Shown here: piece after piece, positions 39,412 to 48,471 of the stretch | Position numbering within the stretch: the stretch's first letter is position 1 | Layout: each line of letters opens with the position of its first letter | NCBI RefSeq assembly: GCF_000379125.1 | Contig: NZ_KB900626.1 | Location: 2,738,667 to 2,802,666, forward strand | Direction of reading: 5' to 3' | DNA length: 64,000 nt | Origin: Methylosinus sp. LW4 | GTDB taxonomy: Bacteria; Pseudomonadota; Alphaproteobacteria; Rhizobiales; Beijerinckiaceae | Translations under genes and position numbers: made by a program | The notes under the pieces: model-generated | What the model saw: the letters and a program-made list of their open reading frames with translations, nothing else | What the model was told of the DNA's origin: nothing | Database searches by the model: none

Positions 39412-41706
39412 ATGACCAGAAGCATTCTCTCGCGCGGCGTTTCCGCCGGCGCGCTCATCGTCGCGTCTCTTTCCTCCGCCATGGCGCAGGAGGCGCTTCC
39501 CTCCATCGACGTCGCCGGCGAAGGCGTCCCGCGCGATGCAGGACAAACCATCGCCGCGCCGGGATTTTCTCCCGAGAAAAAGGCGCTGCCCGTCTATCGC
39601 GATCCGACAGGACAGACCTTCACCACCGTCAAGCGCGAGGATTTCAAGACCTCGCCGCTCGTCACCATCGGCGATCTCGTCGAATACAGCCCCGGCGTCT
39701 CCTTCAAGCAGGGCAATGGTCCGCGCGACATGACGCTGTCGATTCGCGGCTCGGGCGCGCGCATCGGCGGCGCCTTGCGCAATATCGTGCTGCTCGAGGA
39801 CGGCTTCACCATGACGCAGCCGGACGGATTCTCGCGCACCGACACCACCGATCCGCACGCCTATGCGGCCGTCGACGTCTATCGCGGCCCCTCCTCCGCT
39901 CTGTTCGGCAATTGGGCCAATGGCGGCGCCATCAACTTCCGCACGCGCACCGGCGCGGAGATCGACGGCGTGGAGACCGGCCATGAGGCCGGCAGCTTCG
40001 GCTATCTCACCAATTACACCGCCATCGGCAAGAAATACGGAGATTTCGACATCGCCCTCTTCGCCAGCGACGCGCGCGGCGAAGGCTCCACCACCCATAC
40101 GGATTTCAACACGCAGACGGTGAATCTGAAGGCGAGCTACGAGGCGACGCCGACCGATCGCTTCACCTTCAAATGGGTCCATAATCAGCTCTACGGCAAT
40201 GTGCCGGCGCGCATGTCGCTCAATCAGTTCTATTTCAATCCCTATCAGCGCGGCTGCTACGGACTGCCGACGCCCTCCACCGCGATCAGCCGCAGCCTCT
40301 GCGGACAGACGGCCGTCTTCCTCAACGGAACCAATGGCGCGACGGCGCAGGTCTCCGCGCTGCAATCGGGCTGGCATCGCAACGACCGGCGCGACATGCT
40401 GGGCCTGCGCTGGGCGCACGACATAGACGCGCAGACCGTGCTGCGCACGCAATTCATCTATGACGACAAGGATTTCTATCAGCCGATCGACACGCCGGTC
40501 ACTTATGGCGACGCGCCCTCGATCAACATATCGTCCGATCTCACCCATCACGGCGCGCTGCAGGGCCAGCAGCTGACCAGCAATTTCGGCGTCTGGTACA
40601 ATCACGCGCGCTTCACCACCTATTCGCAAAATCTGCTCGGCTGGGGCAATGGCGATCTCGGGCCATTGCTCACCAATAAGCAGGAGATCATGCATTCCAA
40701 TCTCGGCGCGCGCTTCCGCGAGGAGCTGGAGCTGGCGCCGGATGTGACCGGCGTCATCGCTCTCGCGAGCGAGATGAGCAAGGTCGCCGCGCTGTCCTCG
40801 TCCGTCTCCTATCCCTCCGGCGCGCTGACCGCCGTGCCGGCCAATCGCACCTATTGGAATTTCGCGCCGGAAGCCTCGGTGACATGGCGGCCCGATCGCG
40901 AGTGGAAGTTCTACGCCCGCGCCTCGAGCGGCTATGGAACGCCGCAATATGGCTTTCTCTTCGTCAATCAGCAGGGGCTCGACGGCAATAACACCGGCCT
41001 CAAATCGCAGCGCAACTCGGGCTTCGACGCCGGCTTCGACTGGACGCCGACGGAGACGTTGAAAGTCACGCTCAACGGCTTCTACGAATGGTATCAGAAC
41101 GAGATGCTGACGCAGTCGCCCGGCAACGGCCTCAAGAACTACACTTATAATGCGCCGGGCTCGGTCCATCGCGGCGCGGAATTCCTGCTCGATTGGCGGC
41201 CTTTCGACGGTTGGCGGCTGCTCGCCAATTACGCCTACAATAATCAGATCTTCACGAGCTTCATCGAGCAGCGCGGGCCGAGCTCCTACTTCGACCGCGC
41301 CGGCTATAAGATCCCCGGCGTCGCTCCGCATGAGCTGACGACGCGCATCGGCTACGACATTCCGCAAGGCGACTTCAAAGGCGTCGGCGCCTATTTGGAA
41401 TATGTGCTGAAGAGCTCCTATTTCATCGACAATGGCAATCAGCTCACCATTCCGGGCTATGGCCTCGTCAATCTCAATCTGCATTATGATCGTGACGTCT
41501 CGATCGGCTTTTTGAAGAACATCTCCGCCTTTATCGAGGTGCGCAATGTGTTCGACCGGACCTATGTCGCCTCGGCGACGGTGATCTCCAACTCGCTCAC
41601 CTCGGGCTTTCAGAACCCCGGCTTCGTGCTCGCGCAGAACGGAACCAGCTCGATCTATGCGGGCCAGCCGCGCGCGATACAGGGCGGGGTGCGGTTCAAA
41701 TTCTAA
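39412..41706 (+). CDS. TonB-dependent outer-membrane receptor
   Basis: 764-residue outer-membrane beta-barrel for energised import of a metal complex or other large ligand. A signal peptide ends at SAMAQ; a TonB box LPSIDVAG follows near residue 30, then a plug domain (TIGDLVEYSPGVSFKQGNG, VDVYRGPSSALFGNWANGGAINF) and a long barrel ending with an aromatic residue (VRFKF). Ligand unknown: no siderophore, heme or cobalamin genes and no cobalamin riboswitch upstream. It may pair with TonB at 43128. Ends at a strong hairpin shared with the convergent gene. Confidence 0.88.
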   Translation: MTRSILSRGVSAGALIVASLSSAMAQEALPSIDVAGEGVPRDAGQTIAAPGFSPEKKALPVYRDPTGQTFTTVKREDFKTSPLVTIGDLVEYSPGVSFKQGNGPRDMTLSIRGSGARIGGALRNIVLLEDGFTMTQPDGFSRTDTTDPHAYAAVDVYRGPSSALFGNWANGGAINFRTRTGAEIDGVETGHEAGSFGYLTNYTAIGKKYGDFDIALFASDARGEGSTTHTDFNTQTVNLKASYEATPTDRFTFKWVHNQLYGNVPARMSLNQFYFNPYQRGCYGLPTPSTAISRSLCGQTAVFLNGTNGATAQVSALQSGWHRNDRRDMLGLRWAHDIDAQTVLRTQFIYDDKDFYQPIDTPVTYGDAPSINISSDLTHHGALQGQQLTSNFGVWYNHARFTTYSQNLLGWGNGDLGPLLTNKQEIMHSNLGARFREELELAPDVTGVIALASEMSKVAALSSSVSYPSGALTAVPANRTYWNFAPEASVTWRPDREWKFYARASSGYGTPQYGFLFVNQQGLDGNNTGLKSQRNSGFDAGFDWTPTETLKVTLNGFYEWYQNEMLTQSPGNGLKNYTYNAPGSVHRGAEFLLDWRPFDGWRLLANYAYNNQIFTSFIEQRGPSSYFDRAGYKIPGVAPHELTTRIGYDIPQGDFKGVGAYLEYVLKSSYFIDNGNQLTIPGYGLVNLNLHYDRDVSIGFLKNISAFIEVRNVFDRTYVASATVISNSLTSGFQNPGFVLAQNGTSSIYAGQPRAIQGGVRFKF

Positions 41707-41717
41707 AAAGCAGTGGT

Positions 41718-41741
41718 GGAAGGGCGCGGCTGCGCCCTTCC
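41718..41741. terminator. Bidirectional hairpin between TonB receptor and thioesterase
   Basis: GGAAGGGCGC (41718-41727) and GCGCCCTTCC (41732-41741) form a perfect 10-bp stem with a GGCT loop, 12 bases past the receptor stop and 13 bases past the convergent gene's stop. No T-tract on either side. Confidence 0.55.
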
Positions 41742-41753
41742 CCTGCGCGCTCA

Positions 41754-42251
41754 TCAGCCGTTCGGCGTGCGGCCGGCGGCGAAGATCATGCAGGTCGTCG
41801 TCGCATGGGCGAGCAGGCGCTCGCGCGTGTCGAAGAGTCGCGCCTCCGCCGTGGCGATGCTGCGGCCATGGTGCAGCACCTTCCCCTCGGCGCGAATCTC
41901 GGCGTCGGCCGTCACGGCGCGGGTGAAATTCACCTTCAGCTCCAGCGTCGTGTAGAGCTGGCCCGGCGGCAGCAGCGTATGCACGGCGCAGCTCATGGCG
42001 GAGTCGAGCAGCGCGGAGATATAGCCTCCGTGAACCGTTCCGAGCGGATTATAATGCCGCTCGTCCGGCGCCGCCGCGAAGACGACGCGCCCGCTTTCGA
42101 TCTCGACCGGACGGAAAGCGAAAAGAAGCATGATCGGCGGCACGGGCAAGGAACCTTCGCTCATGGCTCTCACCACTTCCAACCCGCTCATCGAGCCCAA
42201 GCGCTCCAACGGCAGGGCTCCCGCGACATGGGTCTGCGTTTCCTCGGACAT
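41754..42251 (-). CDS. PaaI-family hotdog thioesterase
   Basis: 165 residues, hotdog-fold acyl-CoA thioesterase of the PaaI/YdiI type: NPLGTVHGGYISALLDSAMSCAV carries the glycine turn and the central-helix aspartate, followed by VNFTRAVTADAEIRAEGKVLHHGR. The substrate is probably an aromatic or short acyl-CoA. ATG 42251 has AGAGGAG eight bases upstream. It diverges from an HxlR regulator with a palindrome between them, so its transcription is probably under that regulator. Confidence 0.85.
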   Translation of the reverse strand: MSEETQTHVAGALPLERLGSMSGLEVVRAMSEGSLPVPPIMLLFAFRPVEIESGRVVFAAAPDERHYNPLGTVHGGYISALLDSAMSCAVHTLLPPGQLYTTLELKVNFTRAVTADAEIRAEGKVLHHGRSIATAEARLFDTRERLLAHATTTCMIFAAGRTPNG

Positions 42252-42288
42252 GAGGCGATCTCCTCTCGCCTTTTGAAACTGCGGCATA

Positions 42289-42315
42289 TATTTAGTTTCG
42301 TCAAGATACTAAATA
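42289..42315. promoter_or_regulatory. Palindromic operator between thioesterase and HxlR genes
   Basis: TATTTAGTTTC (42289-42299) and GATACTAAATA (42305-42315) are inverted repeats with one mismatch and a 5-base spacer, in an AT-rich patch of the 76-base divergent spacer. It ends 12 bases before the HxlR start codon. The position and symmetry fit autoregulation by the HxlR protein and control of the thioesterase gene. Confidence 0.7.
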
Positions 42316-42327
42316 AACGGCGAAGCG

Positions 42328-42825
42328 ATGAGAAACGATCATTTCCCCTCCCAGACCTGCTCCGTGGCGCGCGCGCTGGAAATCGTCGGCGAATGGTGGA
42401 CGCTGCTGATCGTCCGCGAGGCATTTTTCGGCGTGCGCCGCTTCAGCGAGTTCGAGCGCAATCTCGGCGTCGCCAAAAATGTGCTGAGCGAGCGGCTGTC
42501 CAAGCTGGTCGCTTGCGGCGTGATGGAGCGCATCGACATGCCGGGGCGCGGCAATCCGCGCGACTATCGCCTGACCGAGAAGGGCCGCGATCTCTTCCCA
42601 ATTCTGGTGGCGCTGATGCAATGGGGCGACCGCTGGGCGGCGCCGGCCGGACCGCCGCTACGCCTGCTGGAACGGGAGACCGGCGCGGAGATCGCCGCTC
42701 TGCGCGTGACTGGCGCGAGCGGCGCCGCTCTGGCGCCCCGGGAGGCGCAGGTCGTTCCCGGCCCCGGCGCCGATGAGAAGCTGCGCGCCCGCTTTCCCTC
42801 GCCTTCGGAAATACTCCCGAGATGA
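42328..42825 (+). CDS. HxlR-family transcriptional regulator
   Basis: 165 residues. The HxlR winged-helix domain covers residues 10-100: CSVARALEIVGEWWTLLIVREAFFGVRRFSEFERNLGVAKNVLSERLSKLV. C10 is in the position used by redox- or aldehyde-sensing HxlR proteins. The C-terminal 60 residues form an extension present in many alphaproteobacterial members. It should bind the palindrome just upstream. Confidence 0.88.
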   Translation: MRNDHFPSQTCSVARALEIVGEWWTLLIVREAFFGVRRFSEFERNLGVAKNVLSERLSKLVACGVMERIDMPGRGNPRDYRLTEKGRDLFPILVALMQWGDRWAAPAGPPLRLLERETGAEIAALRVTGASGAALAPREAQVVPGPGADEKLRARFPSPSEILPR

Positions 42826-43127
42826 CGCGCTCCGCTGCGCCCGCTATTCTCGCTGCGGCGCAATGAACGCGCCACGGCGAGCGGCCCCGCCGGCTCGATC
42901 GGGGGTTGAACCTGCGGCCGGTTTCGTGTGATTGCTCTCTCGTCTCTTCTGGATCGTCGGCTCGATGACGCGCAGCTTTTTCATCGTCGCGCCCGGCGTC
43001 GCCGGAGATTCTCGCGGAACGGAGGCGGGCGGCGCGTCCTTCCTCGCCGGATCGAGCTTTTCTGGCTCGAATGCGAAGCTCTCGCCGTCGTTTTTCCGCA
43101 ATGCGGCGTTCGAATGTCGCTTCTGAC
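42826..43127. other. 302-bp gap before tonB
   Basis: No convincing gene on either strand; a minus-strand frame of 106 codons (42844-43164) would overlap the tonB start and has no recognisable sequence. I see no Fur-type box or clear terminator. The tonB promoter must be here. Confidence 0.35.
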
Positions 43128-44120
43128 ATGAGCTTGAGAGCGGACCCGGCCGAACGTCTGACAACGCCGCCCGCGAGCGAGGCGCCTGCGAGGCGCCGGC
43201 TCGCGCCCATCATCCTGTCCGCTCTCGCTCATATTCTCGTCCTGGCGGCTTTTCTGCTCGAGCAATTGCTGATGTCGAGCGAGAGCCCGACCACAGAGCA
43301 GGAAATTCCGCTGGAGGTCGTCGCCGAAGCGCCGCAGCCGCAGCCGCAAGAGCCTCCCCCGCCGGAGCCCGAGAAGGAGGAGCCGAAGCCGGAGGAGAAG
43401 CAGAAGCAAAAGCCGCCGCCGCCGCAAAAGCTCGTCGACGACGAGAAGCCGGCCTTCGACGCGCCGCGCGCGCCGAATCAGGAGAAGGCCGATCGCGACG
43501 CGCCGGATCAGGAGACCAAATCCGCCCGCCGCGAGCCGCCGAACGAGCAGCACGCCGCCAAGCCCGCGCAGGAAAAATCCGCCGATCCGCAAAAGCAGCA
43601 GGCGGCCAAGGCCGAGCCCGCGCCGGCCGCCCCCAAGGCGGAGGAGGACAAGGCCGACGCCGAGATCGTCGAGCAGGCCGAGCCGCAGAAGGAAGCGCGC
43701 ATCGACGACAAGCAGGGCGAGGTCGAGATCAAGGCCTCGCCGGAGCCCAAGCCCAAATCCATCGCCGATCAGCTCGCCTCTTTGGAGCCGCTGCCGGACT
43801 TCAAGCTCTCCGGCTCCTCCAAGCCGGCGCCGGTCAGCGGCGGCACGGCGAAGACCACCTATCTCTCCGTGCTCTTCGGTCTCATCATGCGGCATATGAC
43901 CGTGCCTCCGTCCCTGCGCAACAAGACGACGCCCAATCACGGGGTCGTCGTGTTCTTCATCGACGAGGGCGGGCATCTCACCCATCAGGCGGTCTATCGC
44001 TCGAGCGGCTTCGCCGAGCTCGACAACGCCGCGCTCGCCGCCGTGCGACGCGCCGCGCCTTTCCCTGCGCCGCCCTACGGCCATCCACGCGGCATTCAAT
44101 TCCACTTCGATCCGAAATGA
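43128..44120 (+). CDS. tonB: TonB energy-transducing protein
   Basis: 330 residues: one N-terminal membrane helix (about 25-47, LAPIILSALAHILVLAAF), a long Pro/Glu/Lys-rich periplasmic rod (about 65-220), and a C-terminal TonB domain (GVVVFFIDEGGHLTHQAVYRSSGFAELDNAALAAVRRAAPFP). It transmits the proton-motive force to TonB receptors, probably including the one at 39412. No exbB/exbD gene is adjacent. ATG 43128 is followed by MSLRADPA; the frame is open upstream to 43071. Confidence 0.85.
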   Translation: MSLRADPAERLTTPPASEAPARRRLAPIILSALAHILVLAAFLLEQLLMSSESPTTEQEIPLEVVAEAPQPQPQEPPPPEPEKEEPKPEEKQKQKPPPPQKLVDDEKPAFDAPRAPNQEKADRDAPDQETKSARREPPNEQHAAKPAQEKSADPQKQQAAKAEPAPAAPKAEEDKADAEIVEQAEPQKEARIDDKQGEVEIKASPEPKPKSIADQLASLEPLPDFKLSGSSKPAPVSGGTAKTTYLSVLFGLIMRHMTVPPSLRNKTTPNHGVVVFFIDEGGHLTHQAVYRSSGFAELDNAALAAVRRAAPFPAPPYGHPRGIQFHFDPK

Positions 44121-44127
44121 GGGCGTT

Positions 44128-44832
44128 TTGAGCGTGATGTCGGCGCCCGCGCGTGATGCGGCAGTAGAGGGCGCGCTGCTGCGCGTGACGGGGCTTTCCA
44201 AATCCTATCTCGGGCCGCAGGGTCCTCTGCCCGTGCTGCGCGGCGTCGATCTCGCGCTCAGCGCCGGCGAGAGCCTCGCGCTGATGGGCGAGTCGGGCAG
44301 CGGCAAGAGCACGTTGCTGCATCTCGTCGCCGGTCTCGACCATGCCGACGGCGGCGCCATTCACATCGACGACGCCGAAGTGACGAAGCTCGACGACGAA
44401 GGCCGCGCGGCGCTGCGCCGCAAGACGCTCGGCGTCGTGTTTCAGCAGTTCAATCTCGTGCCGAGCCTCACCGTCGGCGACAATCTCTCGCTGCAGGCGC
44501 GGCTCGCCGGGCGCTACGATCGCGACTGGCGCGACGCGCTCGCCGAGCGCCTCGGCCTCGCCGCTCTGCTCGATCGCTATCCCGAGCAATTGTCGGGCGG
44601 GCAGCAGCAGCGCGTCGCCGTCGGCCGTGCGCTGGCGCCGCGTCCGCGCCTCTTGCTCGCCGATGAGCCGACCGGCAATCTGGACGAAGCCACAGGCGAC
44701 GCGGTGCTCGATCTTCTGCTCGAGCTCTCCGCCACGGCGGGCGCGGCGGTGCTGATGGTCACGCATAGCGCCCGGCTCGCAGCGCGGCTCGATCGCCGCG
44801 CGACGCTCGCAGGCGGAAGGCTGGCGCCGTGA
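44128..44832 (+). CDS. AttE/LolD-like ABC transporter ATP-binding protein
   Basis: 234 residues. Walker A GESGSGKST, signature LSGGQQQRVAVGRALA and Walker B LLLADEPTGNLD match the LolD/MacB/FtsE branch, whose members power lipoprotein release or periplasmic mechanotransmission. The coding frame may start at TTG 44128 (GAGGG before it) or ATG 44137. It overlaps the permease gene by GTGA. Confidence 0.85.
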   Translation: MSVMSAPARDAAVEGALLRVTGLSKSYLGPQGPLPVLRGVDLALSAGESLALMGESGSGKSTLLHLVAGLDHADGGAIHIDDAEVTKLDDEGRAALRRKTLGVVFQQFNLVPSLTVGDNLSLQARLAGRYDRDWRDALAERLGLAALLDRYPEQLSGGQQQRVAVGRALAPRPRLLLADEPTGNLDEATGDAVLDLLLELSATAGAAVLMVTHSARLAARLDRRATLAGGRLAP

Positions 44833-47291
44833 GGCAATTCTTCTATGCGCTGGCGACGCTCGCCAGCCATTGGCGTCGACGCCCCGGCCAATTCGCCGCG
44901 CTCTTCGTCGGCCTCGCCGTCGCGACGGCGCTGTGGAGCGGCGTCGCGGCGCTGAACGATCAAGCGCGCCGCAGCTATGATCGCGCGGCCGGCGCGCTCG
45001 GCCTCGGCGGCGCGCCGAGCCTCGTTGCGGCGAGCGGCGGATTTTTCGCGCAGGATGTTTTCATCGCTCTGCGGCGCGCCGGCTGGAAGGCGTCTCCCCT
45101 TCTCGAGGGAACGATCCGCCTCGGCGACAAATCCATTCGCCTGCTGGGCGTCGAGCCGCTGACTCTGCCGAAAATCTCCAGCGACAAAATGCCGGCGGGC
45201 GAGGATCTGAATGACTTCCTCGGCCCGCCCGGCCGCGCGCTGATCGCGCCGCAGACATTGCGCGCGCTCGGCCTCGTCGAAGGCGCGACGCCGACGATCA
45301 GTGAGACGGATCGGCTGCCGCCGCTCGCCATCGCCAAAGATCTCGCGCCGGGGATGATCGTCGTCGACATCGGCGTCGCGCAAAACCTGCTGCATCGGCC
45401 GGGGCGGCTGTCGCGCCTGCTGCTCGCCGAGGAGCCCGCGGCGGGCGCGCCCACGCTCGAATCCATCATTGACGAGCCTCTTCGCCGCGCGGAGGCGGAT
45501 GAGGCGCCGGAGCTCGCCAAGCTCACCGAGAGCTTTCATCTCAATCTCACCGCCTTCGGCCTTTTGGCCTATGTGGTGGGCCTGTTCATCGCGCATGCGT
45601 CTTTCGGCCTCGCCTTCGAGCAACGCCTGCCGATCATCCGCACGCTGCGCGCCATCGGCGCCTCCTTGCGCGCGCTCACATTGGCGCTGGTCGCGGAGCT
45701 GACGCTGCTCGCCCTGCTCGCCGGCGCTGCGGGAATGGCCGGCGGCTATCTCATCGCCGCCGCGCTGCTGCCCAACATGGCCGCCAGCCTCGAGGGACTC
45801 TATGGCGCCGAGCTCGACGGCGCGCTCGGCCTCGCGCCCTCCTGGTGGCTCTCCGGCGTCGGCATGGCGCTGCTCGGCGCCGCGATCGCGGCGGCGAGCG
45901 GGCTGGTCAAGACTCTGCGCCTGCCGGTGCTCGCCATTGCGCAACCTTTCGCCTGGCGCGAGGCGCAGCGACATTGGCTCTATCGCCAGTCCGCGCTCGC
46001 CATTGTCGCGCTCATCGGCGCGGCGGCGGCGCTGCTCTTGGGTAAGGGAATGGAGGCGGGCTTCGCCTCCATGGCCGGGCTGCTGCTCGGCGCCGCGCTC
46101 GCATTGCCGCTGCCGCTCGCCGCAATGCTGCGGCTCGGCGAAAGACGCGCGCAGGGACCGCTCGCCAAATGGTTCTTCGCCGATGCGCTGCAGCAGCTCC
46201 CCGGCCTCTCGCTGGCGCTGATGGCGCTGCTGCTCGCGCTCTCCACCAATATAGGCGTCGGCTCCATGGTGGAGGGATTCCGCCGGACATTCACACAATG
46301 GCTCGACCAGCGCCTCGTCGCGGAAATCTATTTCGAGGCCGCGAGCGACGCGCAAGCACGCCGTATCGAGACATGGCTCGCCGCCCGTAAGGACGTCGCC
46401 GCGGTCCTGCCGCTGTGCAAGGCGAAGACGACTCTTCACTTCTGGCCCGTCGAGATCGTCGGCGCGCCGCCGCACGAAACCTTCAGCGCGCATTTTCCGC
46501 TGCTCGAAGCGCGCGCCGAGGCGTGGAGCAGAGTCGCGCGCGGCGATTCTGCGCTCGTCAGCGAGCAGCTCGCGCGGCGCCTCGGCCTCTCGCTCGGCTC
46601 GACCTTGGAGATACCGACGCCGACTGGTGATTGGCGCGTCGAGATCGTCGGAATCTATCCCGATTATGGCGCCGCCAAAGGCCAGCTCCGCGTCGATCAC
46701 GACGCGCTCTCGTCGCGCTGGCCGGACGCGCGCCGGCTGGACTATATGCTGCGCGCGCGCTCCGAGACTGCGCCGGAGATCATGCTGGCTCTGCAAGCGG
46801 AATTCGGCGCCGGCGTCGCGCGCATCATCGATCAGGCGGCGCTGAAGCAGCGCTCGACCGACATATTCGAGCGCACATTCGCCGTCACCGCCGCGCTCGA
46901 CGCGCTGACGCTCGTCGTCTCGGCGATCGCGCTTTTCGCCAGCCTCACCACGCTGGCTGCGGCGCGCGTCCCGCAGCTCGCGCCGCTGTGGGCGGCGGGC
47001 GTCTCGCGGCGCAGCCTCGCTGCGCTGGAGCTCGCGCGCGTCACGCTGTTCGCGGCGGCGACGGCGCTCGTCTCCGTGCCGCTCGGCCTCGCTCTCGCTT
47101 ATGATCTCGTCGCCATCGTCAATGTGCGCGCTTTCGGCTGGCGCCTGCCCTTTCACATTTTTCCATCGCAATGGCTCGAGGTCTTCGCGCTGGCGTTGCT
47201 CACCGCCGCGCTGGCCGCGCTCTTGCCCATTCGCCGTCTCGCGCGCATCGCGCCGGCGTCGCTGCTCGCGGTCTTCGCCAATGAACGCTGA
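44829..47291 (+). CDS. FtsX/MacB-type ABC permease, fused double-length (AttFG-like)
   Basis: 820-residue inner-membrane protein with two FtsX-like permease halves: membrane clusters at about 20-40, 235-370, 400-470 and 700-815, and a large extracytoplasmic domain around 480-690. Such fused permeases pair with LolD-like ATPases. The Agrobacterium AttEFGH set uses separate AttF and AttG; here the two look fused. It starts with GTG overlapping the ATPase stop and ends overlapping the lipocalin-like gene by 11 bases. Confidence 0.82.
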   Translation: MRQFFYALATLASHWRRRPGQFAALFVGLAVATALWSGVAALNDQARRSYDRAAGALGLGGAPSLVAASGGFFAQDVFIALRRAGWKASPLLEGTIRLGDKSIRLLGVEPLTLPKISSDKMPAGEDLNDFLGPPGRALIAPQTLRALGLVEGATPTISETDRLPPLAIAKDLAPGMIVVDIGVAQNLLHRPGRLSRLLLAEEPAAGAPTLESIIDEPLRRAEADEAPELAKLTESFHLNLTAFGLLAYVVGLFIAHASFGLAFEQRLPIIRTLRAIGASLRALTLALVAELTLLALLAGAAGMAGGYLIAAALLPNMAASLEGLYGAELDGALGLAPSWWLSGVGMALLGAAIAAASGLVKTLRLPVLAIAQPFAWREAQRHWLYRQSALAIVALIGAAAALLLGKGMEAGFASMAGLLLGAALALPLPLAAMLRLGERRAQGPLAKWFFADALQQLPGLSLALMALLLALSTNIGVGSMVEGFRRTFTQWLDQRLVAEIYFEAASDAQARRIETWLAARKDVAAVLPLCKAKTTLHFWPVEIVGAPPHETFSAHFPLLEARAEAWSRVARGDSALVSEQLARRLGLSLGSTLEIPTPTGDWRVEIVGIYPDYGAAKGQLRVDHDALSSRWPDARRLDYMLRARSETAPEIMLALQAEFGAGVARIIDQAALKQRSTDIFERTFAVTAALDALTLVVSAIALFASLTTLAAARVPQLAPLWAAGVSRRSLAALELARVTLFAAATALVSVPLGLALAYDLVAIVNVRAFGWRLPFHIFPSQWLEVFALALLTAALAALLPIRRLARIAPASLLAVFANER

Positions 47292-48339
47292 AACGCTGCG
47301 CACACTTCTCCTCGCGCTGGCGCTCTGCGCCACTGCGCCAGCGCGCGCCGCCGGCTTCGCAGGCCTCGGCGACGACGCGCAGGGCTTCGCCGAGCCGCAA
47401 AAGGGCCATACGCTCGTCTTTCCGCGCGATCATGGCGCGCATCCAGAATTTCGCATCGAATGGTGGTATCTCACCGCCAATCTGACGGATGAGAGCGGCA
47501 AAGCCTATGGCGCGCAATGGACCTTGTTCCGTCACGCGCGCGCGCCGCATGACGGCGAAGGCTGGGACAGTCCGCAAGCTTTCGTCGCGCACGCCGCCGT
47601 CACCACGGATGCGCTGCATCTCTTCGCCGAAACGCGCGCGCGCGGCGGCGTGGGACAGGCGAACGTCGAAGCGGCGCCATTCCGCGCCTTTATCGACAAT
47701 TGGTCCTTTTCCGCGCGGGAGCCCAATCTCTCCGGCGGAACAATCTCCGCCATCGCGCCGCGCTTTCGCTACACGCTCTCGCTCACCGCCGAAAAGCCGC
47801 TCGCTCTGCATGGCGAAGCGGGCTTCAGCCGCAAATCGGAGAGCGGACAGGCTTCCTATTATTACAGCCAGCCCTTCTTCACCGTCGAAGGCGCGCTCGC
47901 CATAGACGGCGCCGAGCGCAAGGTGAAGGGCCACGCCTGGATGGATCACGAATGGAGCAGCCGCCCGCTCGCCGCGGATCAGAAAGGCTGGGACTGGTTC
48001 TCGCTGCATCTCGACGGCGGCGGCGAGCTGATGCTCTTTCGTCTGCGCAGCGACAAGACGCTTCCCTTCGTCTCGGGAAGCTTCATCACGGCCGATGGCG
48101 CGACGCGCGCGCTCACGCGTGACGATATTTTCCTCGAGCCTTTGGAGCAGGGCCTCGTCGCCGGCCGCCTGCTGCCGCTGCGCTGGCGCCTGCGCGTGGC
48201 GAGCCTGCATCTCGACATAGAGACGAAGCCCCTCAATTCGCAGAGCTTCATGAGCGTCGGCGTCGGCTATTTCGAAGGGCCTATCTCATTTTCCGGCGCG
48301 CAGAACGGCGTCGGCTATCTCGAGATGACAGGCTACTGA
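47281..48339 (+). CDS. AttH-like lipocalin-fold (carotenoid 1,2-hydratase-like) protein
   Basis: 352 residues with a Sec signal peptide (ends PARAA near residue 22). Sequence blocks FPRDHGAHPEFRIEWWYLTANL, DNWSFSA and HAWMDHEWSSRPL belong to the AttH/CrtC family of paired lipocalin-like domains. In AttEFGH-type operons this protein is thought to bind a hydrophobic ligand at the outer face of the inner membrane. Translation is coupled to the permease (11-base overlap). Confidence 0.8.
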   Translation: MNAETLRTLLLALALCATAPARAAGFAGLGDDAQGFAEPQKGHTLVFPRDHGAHPEFRIEWWYLTANLTDESGKAYGAQWTLFRHARAPHDGEGWDSPQAFVAHAAVTTDALHLFAETRARGGVGQANVEAAPFRAFIDNWSFSAREPNLSGGTISAIAPRFRYTLSLTAEKPLALHGEAGFSRKSESGQASYYYSQPFFTVEGALAIDGAERKVKGHAWMDHEWSSRPLAADQKGWDWFSLHLDGGGELMLFRLRSDKTLPFVSGSFITADGATRALTRDDIFLEPLEQGLVAGRLLPLRWRLRVASLHLDIETKPLNSQSFMSVGVGYFEGPISFSGAQNGVGYLEMTGY

Positions 48340-48471
48340 CGCTTCGGCCTCGTTTCGCCGCCAAAGCTTGATCCGAATGTCATCGGCTCTATCCATACTG
48401 GGACGCTTTCTTCTGACGCAACGCTCGCGCTGGACCCGTTCCGGCGGCGCTCCGCCGAGGGGATTTCACGC

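Noticed and set aside
39112-41754. 880-codon frame antisense to the TonB receptor
   Set aside because: Shadow of the receptor gene; covers the intergenic hairpin and the neighbour, which a real gene would not.
42844-43164. Minus-strand frame of 106 codons ahead of tonB
   Set aside because: Overlaps the tonB start, has no ribosome site I can see, and no recognisable sequence.
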